The translations under genes were made by a program, and so were the position numbers. Below the pieces are notes generated by a model, which was not told where the DNA came from, made no database searches, and saw only the letters and a list, made by a program, of their open reading frames with translations. From Betaproteobacteria bacterium (lineage in GTDB: Bacteria; Pseudomonadota; Gammaproteobacteria; Burkholderiales; Burkholderiaceae_D): a stretch of 12,253 bases of DNA. Of this stretch, positions 1 to 6,964 are shown piece by piece. The stretch's first letter is position 1, and the number at the start of each line of letters is the position of its first letter. The DNA is taken from NCBI GenBank assembly GCA_015655165.1, contig JAATFN010000358.1, positions 1-12,253 of the forward strand. The letters are read 5' to 3'.

Positions 1-90
1 AATAAATCGGCTGGCGGCTGTAGCATTGAGACCGATGCCTCCGGATCCGGTAAATAGTGTGCAATGACTTTTAGCTTATATTGCGCTCAT
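1..90 (-). pseudogene. IS3-family transposase orfA fragment, frameshifted
   Basis: From the ATG at 90-88 the first frame gives MSAI and then a stop. In the next frame the DNA reads QYKLKVIAHYL, and shifting back to the first frame gives TGSGGIGLNATAASRFI up to the window edge. Joined, this resembles the N-terminal helix-turn-helix of IS3 OrfA proteins, which bind the element's ends (pattern: K-L-x-V-I/V, then a tyrosine, a glycine-rich turn and an A-A-R-F-like segment). Two compensating indels, near positions 84-81 and 55-53, are needed to read it, so as written no complete OrfA can start here. Short and incomplete; the identification rests on the local pattern plus the adjacent IS end. Confidence 0.5.
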
Positions 91-99
91 ACGGACTAA

Positions 100-145
100 T
101 AAAAAACACCCCAAAGGTTAGACTTGATGTCCAACTTTTGAGGTG
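100..145 (-). terminator. Terminator-like hairpin in the IS end, downstream of yidC
   Basis: In minus-strand RNA the segment 145-129 pairs with 123-107: 16 of 17 positions pair (14 Watson-Crick, 2 G-U, one A-C mismatch) around a 5-nt loop, and six U residues follow at once (106-101). This is the shape of a rho-independent terminator. It is made of the IS terminal repeat and an adjacent inverted copy, and lies about 45 bp after the yidC stop. Apart from a weak 5-bp stem at 154-166 it is the only terminator candidate for the rpmH-yidC operon. IS elements often carry such hairpins near their ends to block read-through into transposase genes. Confidence 0.5.
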
Positions 146-188
146 CAATTCAGAAGCCACGGGCTTTCATCTGTTACAAAGGACAATA

Positions 189-1835
189 TTAGTGCTTCGT
201 AAGCTTTCTGGTGATGACCCATTGTTGGGTAATCGACAGAATGTTATTCACTACCCAGTACAACACCAGACCTGCCGGGAAGAAGAAGAACATCACCGAG
301 AAGACAATCGGCATGAACATCATGATCTTCGCTTGTATCGGATCTGGCGGTGTCGGGTTCAGTTTTGTTTGAATGAACATCGATACAGCCATGACCACCG
401 GCAAAATGTAGAACGGATCCGGTGCTGCCAGATCGTGAATCCAGCCAAGCCATGGTGCATTGCGCATTTCCACACTGGCCAACAATACCCAGTATAAGGA
501 AATAAAGACGGGAATCTGTACCAGCATCGGTAAACATCCCCCCAGAGGATTGATTTTTTCCGACTTATACAACGCCATCATTTCCTGATTCATTTTCTGT
601 GGTTCGCCTTTATGGCGTTCACGGATCGATTGCACCTTCGGTGCGACCGCTTTCATGCGGGCCATACTCTTGTAGCTGGCGGCAGATAACGGGAAAAACA
701 CCAGCTTGATGAACACCGTCAACAGAATAATTGTCCAGCCCCAGTTACCGACCAAGTCATAAATGTGTGACATCAACCAGAAAATCGGCTTGGCCAGAAT
801 AGTAAAGATACCGTAATCTTTGACCAATTCCAGTGTCGGTACAATCTTGACCATTTCCGAAGATACTTGCGGCCCCGAATACAACTTCACATCCATCGAG
901 GTCGATGCGCCTGGTGCGATCGTACCCAATGGCAGCAAAGTATCAAGCGCATACAGGTTGTTGTCGATCTTGCTGGTATGTAATGTGCGCTGGATTTTTT
1001 CGGGCGGCAGGAAAGCCGATACGAAATAATGCTGCAACAGGGCTGTCCAGCCAGTATCTGTCACTGTATCGTGTGCCAGCTTGCCTTTGTCGATATCTTC
1101 AAACGTCACTTTCTGGAATTTGTTTTCTGCAGTATAGAGTGCCGGACCAGTAAATGTATGATAGAAGAAATTGTCGCCGGCAGGTTTGTTACCGTCGCGC
1201 AAAAGACGCAAATACAACTCAGGCGCAATCGGCTTGTCAGTCTCGTTGGTAACAACGTGCTGCAAATCAATCAGGTAGTTGTCCCGACTAAACGTATAAA
1301 TCTTCTGGAGCTTGACACCATCCTTGACTGCATCCAGTGTCAAACGGTATGCGTTGCCGTTGTCAATCGTGGCAACACCGCCTTCGGCTGTAAAGATCGT
1401 GTTATGGTTCGGAAAATTCCCTTTGAGCAAACCTGTCTGGGCAATGTACTTGTCCTTGTCAGTCGAAGTGAACAAGATGACATTCTTCGACGCATCGTCG
1501 ATTTCCTTGTGTTTTAACAGCTCCAGGCGCACTACCTGACCACCCACCGTACTGATGTCTGCTTTGACAACATCGGTTGTGATCGTGATGATCTGCCCCT
1601 TGTCAGCTACCGGTGCTTCGCTCACTTCACCGAGACCGGCATTCGGTGCCGACGCTGCACTACCTTGTGGCAGGGTATTTGTGCCACCATTGTCCGATGT
1701 AACCTTCGCCTGCTCGGTCACTGCTGGTGCCGAAGAAAACATTGATGGCTTGCCATTGTGGCGCATCCAACTGTCCCACAAAAGCAGCAAGGAGAAGGAG
1801 AATACAACCCACAGGACGGTACGTTTGATATCCAT
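189..1835 (-). CDS. yidC: Membrane protein insertase YidC
   Basis: Inner-membrane insertase that inserts proteins alone or with SecYEG. The 548-residue length is full-size for the proteobacterial YidC1 type. Residues about 4-20 form the first membrane helix after MDIKRTVLW, the standard start. Residues about 25-340 form the periplasmic domain, with an Ala/Pro/Ser-rich linker to about 80. The conserved insertase core is about 345-545: a helix at 365-385, the cytoplasmic charged segment 386-425, the signature NPLGGCLPMLVQIP at 429-442, and further helices near 475-490 and 505-532. The tail is short and basic (RKLTKH). It follows yidD by 17 bp and is the last gene of the rpmH-rnpA-yidD-yidC operon. 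mnmE, the usual next gene, is not seen; an IS relic occupies the DNA past the stop. No strong Shine-Dalgarno precedes the ATG, so translational coupling to yidD is plausible. Confidence 0.97.
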   Translation of the reverse strand: MDIKRTVLWVVFSFSLLLLWDSWMRHNGKPSMFSSAPAVTEQAKVTSDNGGTNTLPQGSAASAPNAGLGEVSEAPVADKGQIITITTDVVKADISTVGGQVVRLELLKHKEIDDASKNVILFTSTDKDKYIAQTGLLKGNFPNHNTIFTAEGGVATIDNGNAYRLTLDAVKDGVKLQKIYTFSRDNYLIDLQHVVTNETDKPIAPELYLRLLRDGNKPAGDNFFYHTFTGPALYTAENKFQKVTFEDIDKGKLAHDTVTDTGWTALLQHYFVSAFLPPEKIQRTLHTSKIDNNLYALDTLLPLGTIAPGASTSMDVKLYSGPQVSSEMVKIVPTLELVKDYGIFTILAKPIFWLMSHIYDLVGNWGWTIILLTVFIKLVFFPLSAASYKSMARMKAVAPKVQSIRERHKGEPQKMNQEMMALYKSEKINPLGGCLPMLVQIPVFISLYWVLLASVEMRNAPWLGWIHDLAAPDPFYILPVVMAVSMFIQTKLNPTPPDPIQAKIMMFMPIVFSVMFFFFPAGLVLYWVVNNILSITQQWVITRKLTKH

Positions 1836-1852
1836 AAGAGTAGACCAATAAT

Positions 1853-2116
1853 TCAGGGGTGACCACTGCAGCTGTGCTTAGCTACAGATGAAGATGAAGT
1901 CGGTGCTGCCGGCACGGGATCTACCCCGCCGGCATGCCATGGATGACACTTACACAGACGTTTTGTAGCGAGCAAACTGCCTTTTAAAACACCGTGCACA
2001 CTGATCGCTTCGGCAGCATAATCAGAGCAACTCGGATAAAAACGGCAGTTCTGTCCAAGGAATGGACTAAGCCCTAGCTTATAAGCACGTAAGAGCAGGA
2101 GTAAAAGTCTTTTCAT
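1853..2116 (-). CDS. yidD: Membrane protein insertion efficiency factor YidD
   Basis: Small protein of 87 residues that aids YidC-dependent membrane insertion; it lies at the cytoplasmic face of the inner membrane through an N-terminal amphipathic segment. Visible family marks: hydrophobic/basic start [13 protein letters not shown], core [15 protein letters not shown] at 24-38, HGVLKG at 41-46, and [14 protein letters not shown] at 56-69 with conserved cysteines. The tail after residue 70 is Ser/Thr-rich and looks unconserved. Its ATG overlaps the rnpA stop (ATGA at 2116-2113), which indicates translational coupling. yidC starts 17 bp downstream. Confidence 0.95.
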   Translation of the reverse strand: MKRLLLLLLRAYKLGLSPFLGQNCRFYPSCSDYAAEAISVHGVLKGSLLATKRLCKCHPWHAGGVDPVPAAPTSSSSVAKHSCSGHP

Positions 2117-2511
2117 TTCTTATTCCCGGGAAACGCTGGTGCGTTCTCCATAAATGCAAACAACTGAGACAGTTCCTCTCGCAATGTTCGCTTTAGCAAA
2201 ACATGTGTAGCAGAATCGCTTCTCGCATTGACCGGACGTGACAAACGCACGATACAGTCTACCGAGGGCAACGCTGACAGTCGGAATAACTCGCGCGCAA
2301 CGCGTTTAACTGTATTGCGGGTGACCGCACGCGGTGCGAGACGTTTGGCCACAACAACCCCTAAACGAGCACAGGGCAAGTTGTTCTGGCACGCATACAG
2401 CACAAAATGTGCCGTACGATAAACAGGACGCAAACGAAAAACGGATGAAAACTCATCCGTTTTAACGATACGCTGATCGCGTGTATAGGGATGTAAAGAC
2501 TCGCTAGCCAC
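2113..2511 (-). CDS. rnpA: Ribonuclease P protein component
   Basis: Basic protein subunit of RNase P, which with the RNA subunit trims tRNA 5' leaders. At 132 residues it is normal for the family. The RNR region is clear: [20 protein letters not shown] begins at residue 49 and runs on as KRVARELFR to 77, with RNTVKR at 65-70. Residues 13-45 match the family's N-terminal strand/helix pattern ([17 protein letters not shown], then AHFVLY). The start is a GTG at 2511-2509, 20 bp after rpmH; a GGAAG at 2528-2524 is a modest ribosome binding site with a long 12-nt spacer. No nearer ATG exists. The GTG lies inside a perfect 13-bp inverted repeat (2471-2483 with 2509-2521) that could hide it in the mRNA; see the separate entry. 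Confidence 0.95.
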   Translation of the reverse strand: MASESLHPYTRDQRIVKTDEFSSVFRLRPVYRTAHFVLYACQNNLPCARLGVVVAKRLAPRAVTRNTVKRVARELFRLSALPSVDCIVRLSRPVNARSDSATHVLLKRTLREELSQLFAFMENAPAFPGNKK

Positions 2512-2521
2512 GCGATCAGCG
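2471..2521 (-). promoter_or_regulatory. 13-bp inverted repeat enclosing the rnpA start codon
   Basis: CGCTGATCGCGTG at 2471-2483 is repeated exactly in reverse complement at 2509-2521. In the rpmH-rnpA transcript the 5' arm ends with the rnpA GTG start codon itself (2511-2509) and the 3' arm lies in codons 10-14, giving a perfect 13-bp, GC-rich stem with a 25-nt loop. The candidate ribosome binding site lies just outside, 5' of the stem. The repeat is plainly in the sequence; a role in holding down RnpA synthesis relative to L34 is inference. Confidence 0.5.
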
Positions 2522-2531
2522 CGCTTCCGGC

Positions 2532-2666
2532 TTAAGCTGCCAGACGCTTGCGGCCCTTAGCACGGCGAGCATTGATCACAGCGCGACCGCCACGGGTAGC
2601 CATACGTGCGCGAAAGCCGTGTGTACGCTTGCGACGCACAACGGAAGGTTGATAAGTACGTTTCAT
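2532..2666 (-). CDS. rpmH: Large ribosomal subunit protein bL34
   Basis: A 44-residue, very basic protein, full length for bL34, a late-assembling structural protein of the 50S subunit. It begins [20 protein letters not shown] and ends GRKRLAA before a TAA; the conserved [15 protein letters not shown] stretch and Arg/Lys-rich tail are diagnostic. The ATG is at 2666-2664, with only a weak purine-rich ribosome binding site (AAGCGAG) upstream. It is the first gene of the minus-strand operon, 20 bp ahead of rnpA, and is probably transcribed from the promoter at 2784-2813 with a leader of about 110 nt. Confidence 0.98.
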   Translation of the reverse strand: MKRTYQPSVVRRKRTHGFRARMATRGGRAVINARRAKGRKRLAA

Positions 2667-2783
2667 TATGGACTCGCTTAATCAGCAAAAAAAATTGGAA
2701 ATCATTGTCTTATTGCACCGCTGCAGCCTCGCTGTAGCAGACAAAAGTCTACCACCCGCGTATCGACGCACGGTGAACCCTGA

Positions 2784-2813
2784 ATTAGACTGCATTTTCT
2801 ACTTGTTTGTCAA
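2784..2813 (-). promoter_or_regulatory. Sigma70-type promoter for rpmH operon
   Basis: Read on the minus strand, TTGACA (2813-2808) matches the -35 consensus exactly. After an 18-bp spacer, TCTAAT (2789-2784) matches the -10 consensus at five of six positions. Transcription would start near 2777, about 110 nt before the rpmH ATG. It is the best promoter match I found in the spacer and is oriented toward rpmH. Consensus match by eye only. Confidence 0.55.
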
Positions 2814-2899
2814 TCACTTATGCCATTTCTTTCTGTTTTACCGCTATTTTTGACAGTTGCATAACTGACAACCTCCAGTCCATCCGGCCATCAGGCTTT

Positions 2900-2929
2900 G
2901 GTAGCTTGTGGCAGGTGCCGCAAGCTACC
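2900..2929. repeat. Strong intergenic hairpin without a T-tract
   Basis: GGTAGCTTG (2900-2908) pairs perfectly with CAAGCTACC (2921-2929). Inside it, one T-G wobble and GGC/GCC (2910-2912 with 2917-2919) continue the stem to 13 pairs closed by an AGGT loop. Neither strand has a T-run after it, so it is not a typical rho-independent terminator. It lies about 85 bp upstream of the rpmH -35 box, outside any gene. Possible roles are a protein-binding palindrome, a structured RNA element or a repeat unit; the sequence alone does not decide. Confidence 0.5.
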
Positions 2930-3682
2930 TGTAAATTGCTTGTTTTGATGCCAAATCAGCGTGTATCCCCTGTCCGGCAATCATCTTTTGATTTTTCTGC
3001 CAAATCCGGCCTATGCGCCAAATAGCACCATCTACTTGCCACCGACATACAAAGTCACCACGAGTAACCTTCTTTTCGATGCTTTGGCAAAAAGTAGCGA
3101 AATACCGGCTGAAAATATACGGCTTCAATGACATGACGACCAAATGCCAATGACAGCCAAGCTAGGTGTTATCAAAAACAGACACGTTCTTGCTGTGACT
3201 AGTTAAAACTTGCCGATAAGCAACAGATGTCTCTCCACAAAAAAAATGGTGCAATCAGACGTAAATAGCGCATCGCGGGTTTTCGGAAGAACGCGATAAA
3301 ATCAACGCTTGTGCGTCAAAATCAATTTGAACATGTATGACCCGCACACTGCGACGAGCAAGCATAAAAAAAATAAAACAGAAAAACACCCTCAAGACCA
3401 GTCAATTCATAACTGCAAGCAGAGCCGTAAAATACGCATAGTTTTTATATTTCATTTATTTTTTATGCGCCCCCAAAAATATGTACTTACTGTTTAATCT
3501 TAAAAGGATTAGAATAAAAAGCAGAAGCACATTTCTGATTCAAGCACCAGACAATCGTCCCAGCACCTCTTCTTCGGTGACGCATCCTTCAAAAGACAGT
3601 AAGCAGTCAGTCCAAGTATTCAGCATTCGAAACGTATTCCACTTGTATCAACTTTGCGTGATATCAGCATTACGGAGGAAAA

Positions 3683-5605
3683 ATGGATATTTATAGCAGC
3701 TTTGCTAGTCGGTTCGATAAAACAAAAGAGGAAGAGTTCTCTCTCGAAGAGTATTTGAATCTTTGCAAAAATGATCCCACAATTTATGCATCCTCTGCAG
3801 AGCGGATGTTAACGGCCATTGGTGAGCCGCAAAAAATCGATACACGCGAAGACACCCGCCTGTCACGAATTTTCGCCAACAAAGTCATTAAAATCTATCC
3901 TGCATTCAAAGAATTCTATGGTGCCGAAGAAGCCATCGAGCAGATTGTGTCCTACTTCCGTCACGCAGCACAAGGATTGGAAGAGAAAAAACAAATCCTG
4001 TATTTACTCGGTCCTGTAGGAGGCGGCAAATCCTCTATTGCAGAACGCTTAAAGCAATTAATGGAACAAGTGCCTTTTTACTCGATCAAAGGTTCACCGG
4101 TAAACGAATCTCCACTTGGATTATTCGATTATGATGAAGATGGTGCAATCCTGGAAGAACAATACGGTATTTCACGTCGTTATCTAAAACCGATACTTAG
4201 CCCATGGGCAGTCAAAAGATTGCACGAATTCAACGGTGATATCCGGCAATTCCGTGTCATCAAACGCTTTCCGTCTATTTTGCGGCAGATCGCCATTTCC
4301 AAAACAGAACCTGGCGACGAGAATAATCAGGATATCTCGACACTGGTGGGCAAAGTCGATATCCGTAAACTTGAACAATTTTCGCAAGATGACGCCGATG
4401 CTTACAGCTACTCCGGTGGCCTGTGTTTATCAAATCAAGGCCTGCTTGAATTCGTCGAAATGTTTAAAGCACCAATCAAGGTCTTGCACCCTTTATTGAC
4501 AGCAACACAGGAAGGCAACTTTAAAGGCACAGAAGGTTTTGGTGCGATTCCATTTGATGGCGTCATTCTGGCCCACTCGAATGAATCCGAATGGAAAACA
4601 TTCCGCAACAATAAAAACAACGAAGCCCTCTTAGACCGTATCTATATTGTCAAGGTACCGTACTGCCTGCGCGTATCGGAAGAAATCAAGATTTACGAGA
4701 AACTGATCCGCACATCGTCATTGGGGGCAGCCACGTGTGCGCCTGGCACCCTGAAAATGATGGCACAATTCTCTATCCTGACACGATTGGGCGAACCCGA
4801 GAACTCCAGCCTGTTTTCCAAGATGCAGGTATATGATGGCGAGAATATCAAAGATGTCGACCCCAAAGCCAAATCGTATCAGGAGTATCGCGACTATGCC
4901 GGTGTTGACGAAGGCATGAATGGTGTCTCCACACGCTTTGCCTTCAAGATTCTATCGCGGGTTTTCAACTTCGACTCGACTGAAGTCGCTGCCAATCCAG
5001 TGCACCTGATGTATGTACTGGAGCAACAAATCGAACGTGAACAATTCCCGCAGGAAACAGAGCAGAAATACCTGTCATTTGTAAAAGAAACACTCGCATC
5101 GCGTTATGCCGAATTTATTGGTAAGGAAATCCAGACAGCTTATCTGGAATCCTACTCGGAATATGGCCAGAATGTCTTTGACCGTTATGTCACCTATGCC
5201 GATTTCTGGATTCAGGACCAGGAATACCGTGACCACGATACCGGAGAAAGCTTCGATCGTTCGGCGTTAAATGCCGAACTGGAAAAAATCGAAAAACCTG
5301 CAGGGATCAGTAATCCGAAAGATTTCCGTAATGAAATTGTGAATTTTGTATTACGGGCGCGCGCGAACAACAATGGGAAAAATCCATTGTGGACCAGTTA
5401 TGAGAAGCTGCGTGTTGTCATCGAGAAAAAAATGTTCTCCAATACAGAAGACCTGCTGCCGGTTATTTCCTTTAATGCAAAAGGTTCCACAGAGGAAATG
5501 CAGAAACACGAGGATTTTGTCAATCGTATGGTCAGTAAAGGATATACGCCCAAGCAGGTAAGATTACTGTGTGAGTGGTATTTGCGCGTTCGTAAAGCAT
5601 CTTGA
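3683..5605 (+). CDS. prkA: PrkA-family serine protein kinase / AAA+ ATPase (YeaG)
   Basis: Full-length PrkA/YeaG, 640 residues (E. coli YeaG is about 644). The N-terminal AAA+ module has an early helical segment starting MDIYSSFASRFD, a Walker A motif GPVGGGKSS at 110-118, and a sensor-like LAHSNESEW at 296-304 followed by a conserved DRIY segment. The C-terminal part (about 400-640) is the PrkA C-domain, with conserved RFAFKILSRVFNFD and a basic C-terminus. In E. coli YeaG is a stationary-phase and nitrogen-starvation Ser/Thr kinase acting with YeaH; an ATP-dependent protease activity has been reported for B. subtilis PrkA. A clear Shine-Dalgarno GGAGG (3674-3678) precedes the ATG by 4 nt. 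It ends in tandem TGA TAG and is the first gene of a plus-strand operon. Confidence 0.96.
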   Translation: MDIYSSFASRFDKTKEEEFSLEEYLNLCKNDPTIYASSAERMLTAIGEPQKIDTREDTRLSRIFANKVIKIYPAFKEFYGAEEAIEQIVSYFRHAAQGLEEKKQILYLLGPVGGGKSSIAERLKQLMEQVPFYSIKGSPVNESPLGLFDYDEDGAILEEQYGISRRYLKPILSPWAVKRLHEFNGDIRQFRVIKRFPSILRQIAISKTEPGDENNQDISTLVGKVDIRKLEQFSQDDADAYSYSGGLCLSNQGLLEFVEMFKAPIKVLHPLLTATQEGNFKGTEGFGAIPFDGVILAHSNESEWKTFRNNKNNEALLDRIYIVKVPYCLRVSEEIKIYEKLIRTSSLGAATCAPGTLKMMAQFSILTRLGEPENSSLFSKMQVYDGENIKDVDPKAKSYQEYRDYAGVDEGMNGVSTRFAFKILSRVFNFDSTEVAANPVHLMYVLEQQIEREQFPQETEQKYLSFVKETLASRYAEFIGKEIQTAYLESYSEYGQNVFDRYVTYADFWIQDQEYRDHDTGESFDRSALNAELEKIEKPAGISNPKDFRNEIVNFVLRARANNNGKNPLWTSYEKLRVVIEKKMFSNTEDLLPVISFNAKGSTEEMQKHEDFVNRMVSKGYTPKQVRLLCEWYLRVRKAS

Positions 5606-5623
5606 TAGTTCACCACGACTAAC

Positions 5624-5656
5624 GCGTGCTGTTTATTTTCCGGATAAACAGCACGC
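5624..5656 (+). repeat. Perfect hairpin between prkA and yeaH
   Basis: GCGTGCTGTTTAT (5624-5636) is the exact reverse complement of ATAAACAGCACGC (5644-5656): a 13-bp stem around a 7-nt TTTCCGG loop, in the 93-bp gap between prkA and yeaH. Only three T residues follow, so on the plus strand it is a weak terminator at best. A partial terminator or a processing/stability hairpin that sets the prkA:yeaH-spoVR ratio fits the position; this role is inferred. Confidence 0.6.
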
Positions 5657-5685
5657 TTTGGCATCTCTCACCGGTGTCTTACTGC

Positions 5686-5701
5686 AGGAGATTTCATCTT
5701 G
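5686..5701 (+). promoter_or_regulatory. Ribosome binding site that fixes the TTG start of yeaH
   Basis: AGGAG at 5686-5690 lies 8 nt before a TTG at 5699-5701. No ATG or GTG occurs near the position where the conserved YeaH N-terminus begins (IIDRRLSGKNKS), so this site supports TTG as the start. A TTG start usually lowers translation, which would add to any effect of the hairpin just upstream. Confidence 0.65.
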
Positions 5702-6964
5702 TTGCATCAGATCATTGACCGTCGCCTCTCTGGAAAAAACAAAAGTATCGCCAATCGCGAACGCTTTTTACGCCGTTTTAAAAATGTCATTCAACGTTCT
5801 GTTTCTGATGCGATACGCGACAGGAGTATCAAAGAGATCGAACACGAAAAAAATATTGTTATTCCTAAAAAAGATGTCTCCGAACCGACCTTTCATCACG
5901 GACGTGGTGGAAAAAATGAAATCGTACACCCTGGCAATGCAGATTATGTACAAGGGGATAAAATACCTCGCCCCTCAAGTGGAGCGGGGAAAAAAGGTAG
6001 CCAGGCCAGCAAGGAAGGAGATGGCTCGGATGATTTTATCTTCCAGCTGTCACGCGAAGAATTTATGCAATATTTCTTTGAAGACCTGGAACTGCCGCGT
6101 TTGGTGCAAACCAATCTGATGTCGATGGCAAGCTGGAAAAATGTCCGTGCAGGACATTCAATTGATGGATCACCAACCAATATCGACATTGTACGTTCAT
6201 TACGCAGCTCTCTAGGTCGGCGCATTGCACTTGGTACGCCATTGGCATCCCAATTAAAAAAAATGGAACAGCGCTTAGAAGAACTCACCAAAGACGATAG
6301 CGAACATAGCGAAGAAATCGACGTGGTGGCAACAGAAATCCAGGTGCTGCGTGCACGTATCCAGCATATTCCTTTTATTGATCCCTTCGATTTACGTTAC
6401 ATCAATCGTGTTAAGCACCCGCAACCATCCAGTCGCGCTGTGATGTTTTGTGTCATGGATGTATCAGGATCTATGGATGAACAACGCAAAGATCTATCCA
6501 AACGATTTTTTATCTTGCTTTATTTGTTTCTCACCAGAAATTACGAGCATATCGATGTCGTATTTATCCGACATCACACACGTGCCGATGAAGTAGATGA
6601 AGATACTTTTTTCCATTCACAAGAAAGTGGCGGTACAGTTGTCTCCTCTGCATTAGAATTGATGCAAAAAATTATTGTCGAGCGCTATCCATCATCGGAA
6701 TGGAATATTTATGCGGCCCAAGCTTCTGATGGTGACAACTGGAATGACGATTCCCCGAAATGCAAACAGATACTCGAAGATAAAACGTTACCCTTACTAC
6801 GGTATTTTGCTTATATCCAGGTCGCAGAAGCAGAACAAAACCTATGGAATGAATATCAAAAAATTGCAGCTGGACACCCTCACTTCGCCATGAAAAAAGT
6901 GCAATCTGCCAGTGAGATCTATTCGGTATTCCGTGAACTTTTTGAGAAGCAGACAATCGCATGA
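5699..6964 (+). CDS. yeaH: YeaH/YhbH family protein (DUF444) with VWA domain
   Basis: 421 residues from a TTG start, close to E. coli YeaH in length and sequence order. The N-terminus IIDRRLSGKNKSIANRERFL (5-24) and SEPTFHHGRGG (61-71) are conserved YeaH blocks. A Gly/Ser/Lys-rich linker (about 92-112) precedes a helical region, then a von Willebrand A fold with metal-site motif DVSGS at 254-258 and conserved FIRHHTRADEVDE, SGGTVVSSAL and AQASDGDNW segments. The family is cytoplasmic and works with PrkA/YeaG in stationary-phase and starvation responses; its biochemical role is not settled, though VWA proteins often act as adaptors for AAA+ ATPases. The stop overlaps the spoVR start (ATGA, 6961-6964), so the two are translationally coupled. 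Confidence 0.94.
   Translation: MLHQIIDRRLSGKNKSIANRERFLRRFKNVIQRSVSDAIRDRSIKEIEHEKNIVIPKKDVSEPTFHHGRGGKNEIVHPGNADYVQGDKIPRPSSGAGKKGSQASKEGDGSDDFIFQLSREEFMQYFFEDLELPRLVQTNLMSMASWKNVRAGHSIDGSPTNIDIVRSLRSSLGRRIALGTPLASQLKKMEQRLEELTKDDSEHSEEIDVVATEIQVLRARIQHIPFIDPFDLRYINRVKHPQPSSRAVMFCVMDVSGSMDEQRKDLSKRFFILLYLFLTRNYEHIDVVFIRHHTRADEVDEDTFFHSQESGGTVVSSALELMQKIIVERYPSSEWNIYAAQASDGDNWNDDSPKCKQILEDKTLPLLRYFAYIQVAEAEQNLWNEYQKIAAGHPHFAMKKVQSASEIYSVFRELFEKQTIA

Larger units (their letters stand above)
1..152 (-). mobile_element. IS3-family insertion sequence, left end (partial, degraded)
   Basis: Read on the minus strand from position 152, the DNA starts TGAATTGCACCTCAAAAG and continues TTGGAC. This closely resembles the terminal inverted repeat I associate with IS3-family (IS150-like) elements, roughly TGAACTGCACCCCAAAAG then TTGGAC, including the TG tip. 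A second, inverted copy of the motif follows directly (107-123), then a T-rich stretch, an ATG at 90-88 and a coding relic resembling IS3 orfA. The element has the same orientation as yidC, and its tip is 36 bp past the yidC stop. The rest of the element, its other end and any target duplication lie outside the window. The family assignment is from memory of consensus ends, not a search. Confidence 0.6.
2667..3682. other. AT-rich intergenic spacer between rpmH and prkA
   Basis: About 1 kb between two divergent operons with no gene I can support. It holds the rpmH promoter (2784-2813), a strong hairpin at 2900-2929, a smaller bulged hairpin near 3272-3297 (arms ATCGCG and CGCGAT), A/T runs at 3365-3380 and 3440-3480, and a 10-bp inverted repeat GCATAAAAAA (3362-3371) with TTTTTTATGC (3459-3468). 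Short open frames here (2925-3143 minus, 3309-3497 and 3481-3696 plus) lack ribosome binding sites and recognisable content. No convincing promoter for prkA was found; TAGAAT around 3510 is a weak -10 candidate. Only poor DnaA-box-like matches occur (for example CTCTCCACA near 3230), so an origin is not supported. Confidence 0.6.

Noticed and set aside
154..166. Native terminator just after yidC (AAGCC-ACG-GGCTT)
   Set aside because: Only five pairs and no T-run in the minus-strand direction; too weak to call.
1029..1517. 162-codon open frame antisense to yidC, and similar long frames opposite the MFS gene
   Set aside because: They are shadows of strongly conserved genes on the other strand, with no own ribosome binding site or family features.
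2925..3143. 72-codon minus-strand open frame (MVVMSLKPYIFSRYF...)
   Set aside because: The EKKVTRGDFVCRWQVDGAIW stretch looked faintly familiar from spurious or relic ORFs, but there is no ribosome binding site and no recognised family, and the frame runs through the strong spacer hairpin near its end.
3362..3468. Inverted repeat GCATAAAAAA / TTTTTTATGC in the spacer
   Set aside because: Ten mostly A/T pairs separated by 87 nt in AT-rich DNA are easily due to chance.
2667..3682. Chromosomal origin (oriC) next to rpmH
   Set aside because: The position and AT-rich stretches are suggestive, but no good DnaA box (TTATNCACA) is seen on either strand, only scattered matches with two or more differences, and dnaA is not adjacent.
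3050..3682. Sigma54 promoter for prkA, as known for nitrogen-regulated yeaG in E. coli
   Set aside because: TGGCA- and TTGC-like pieces occur (near 3084 and 3650), but none has GG and GC elements at the required spacing.
3481..3696. 71-codon plus-strand open frame overlapping the prkA start
   Set aside because: No ribosome binding site, low-complexity Ser/Thr-rich content, and it overlaps the well-supported prkA start in another frame.
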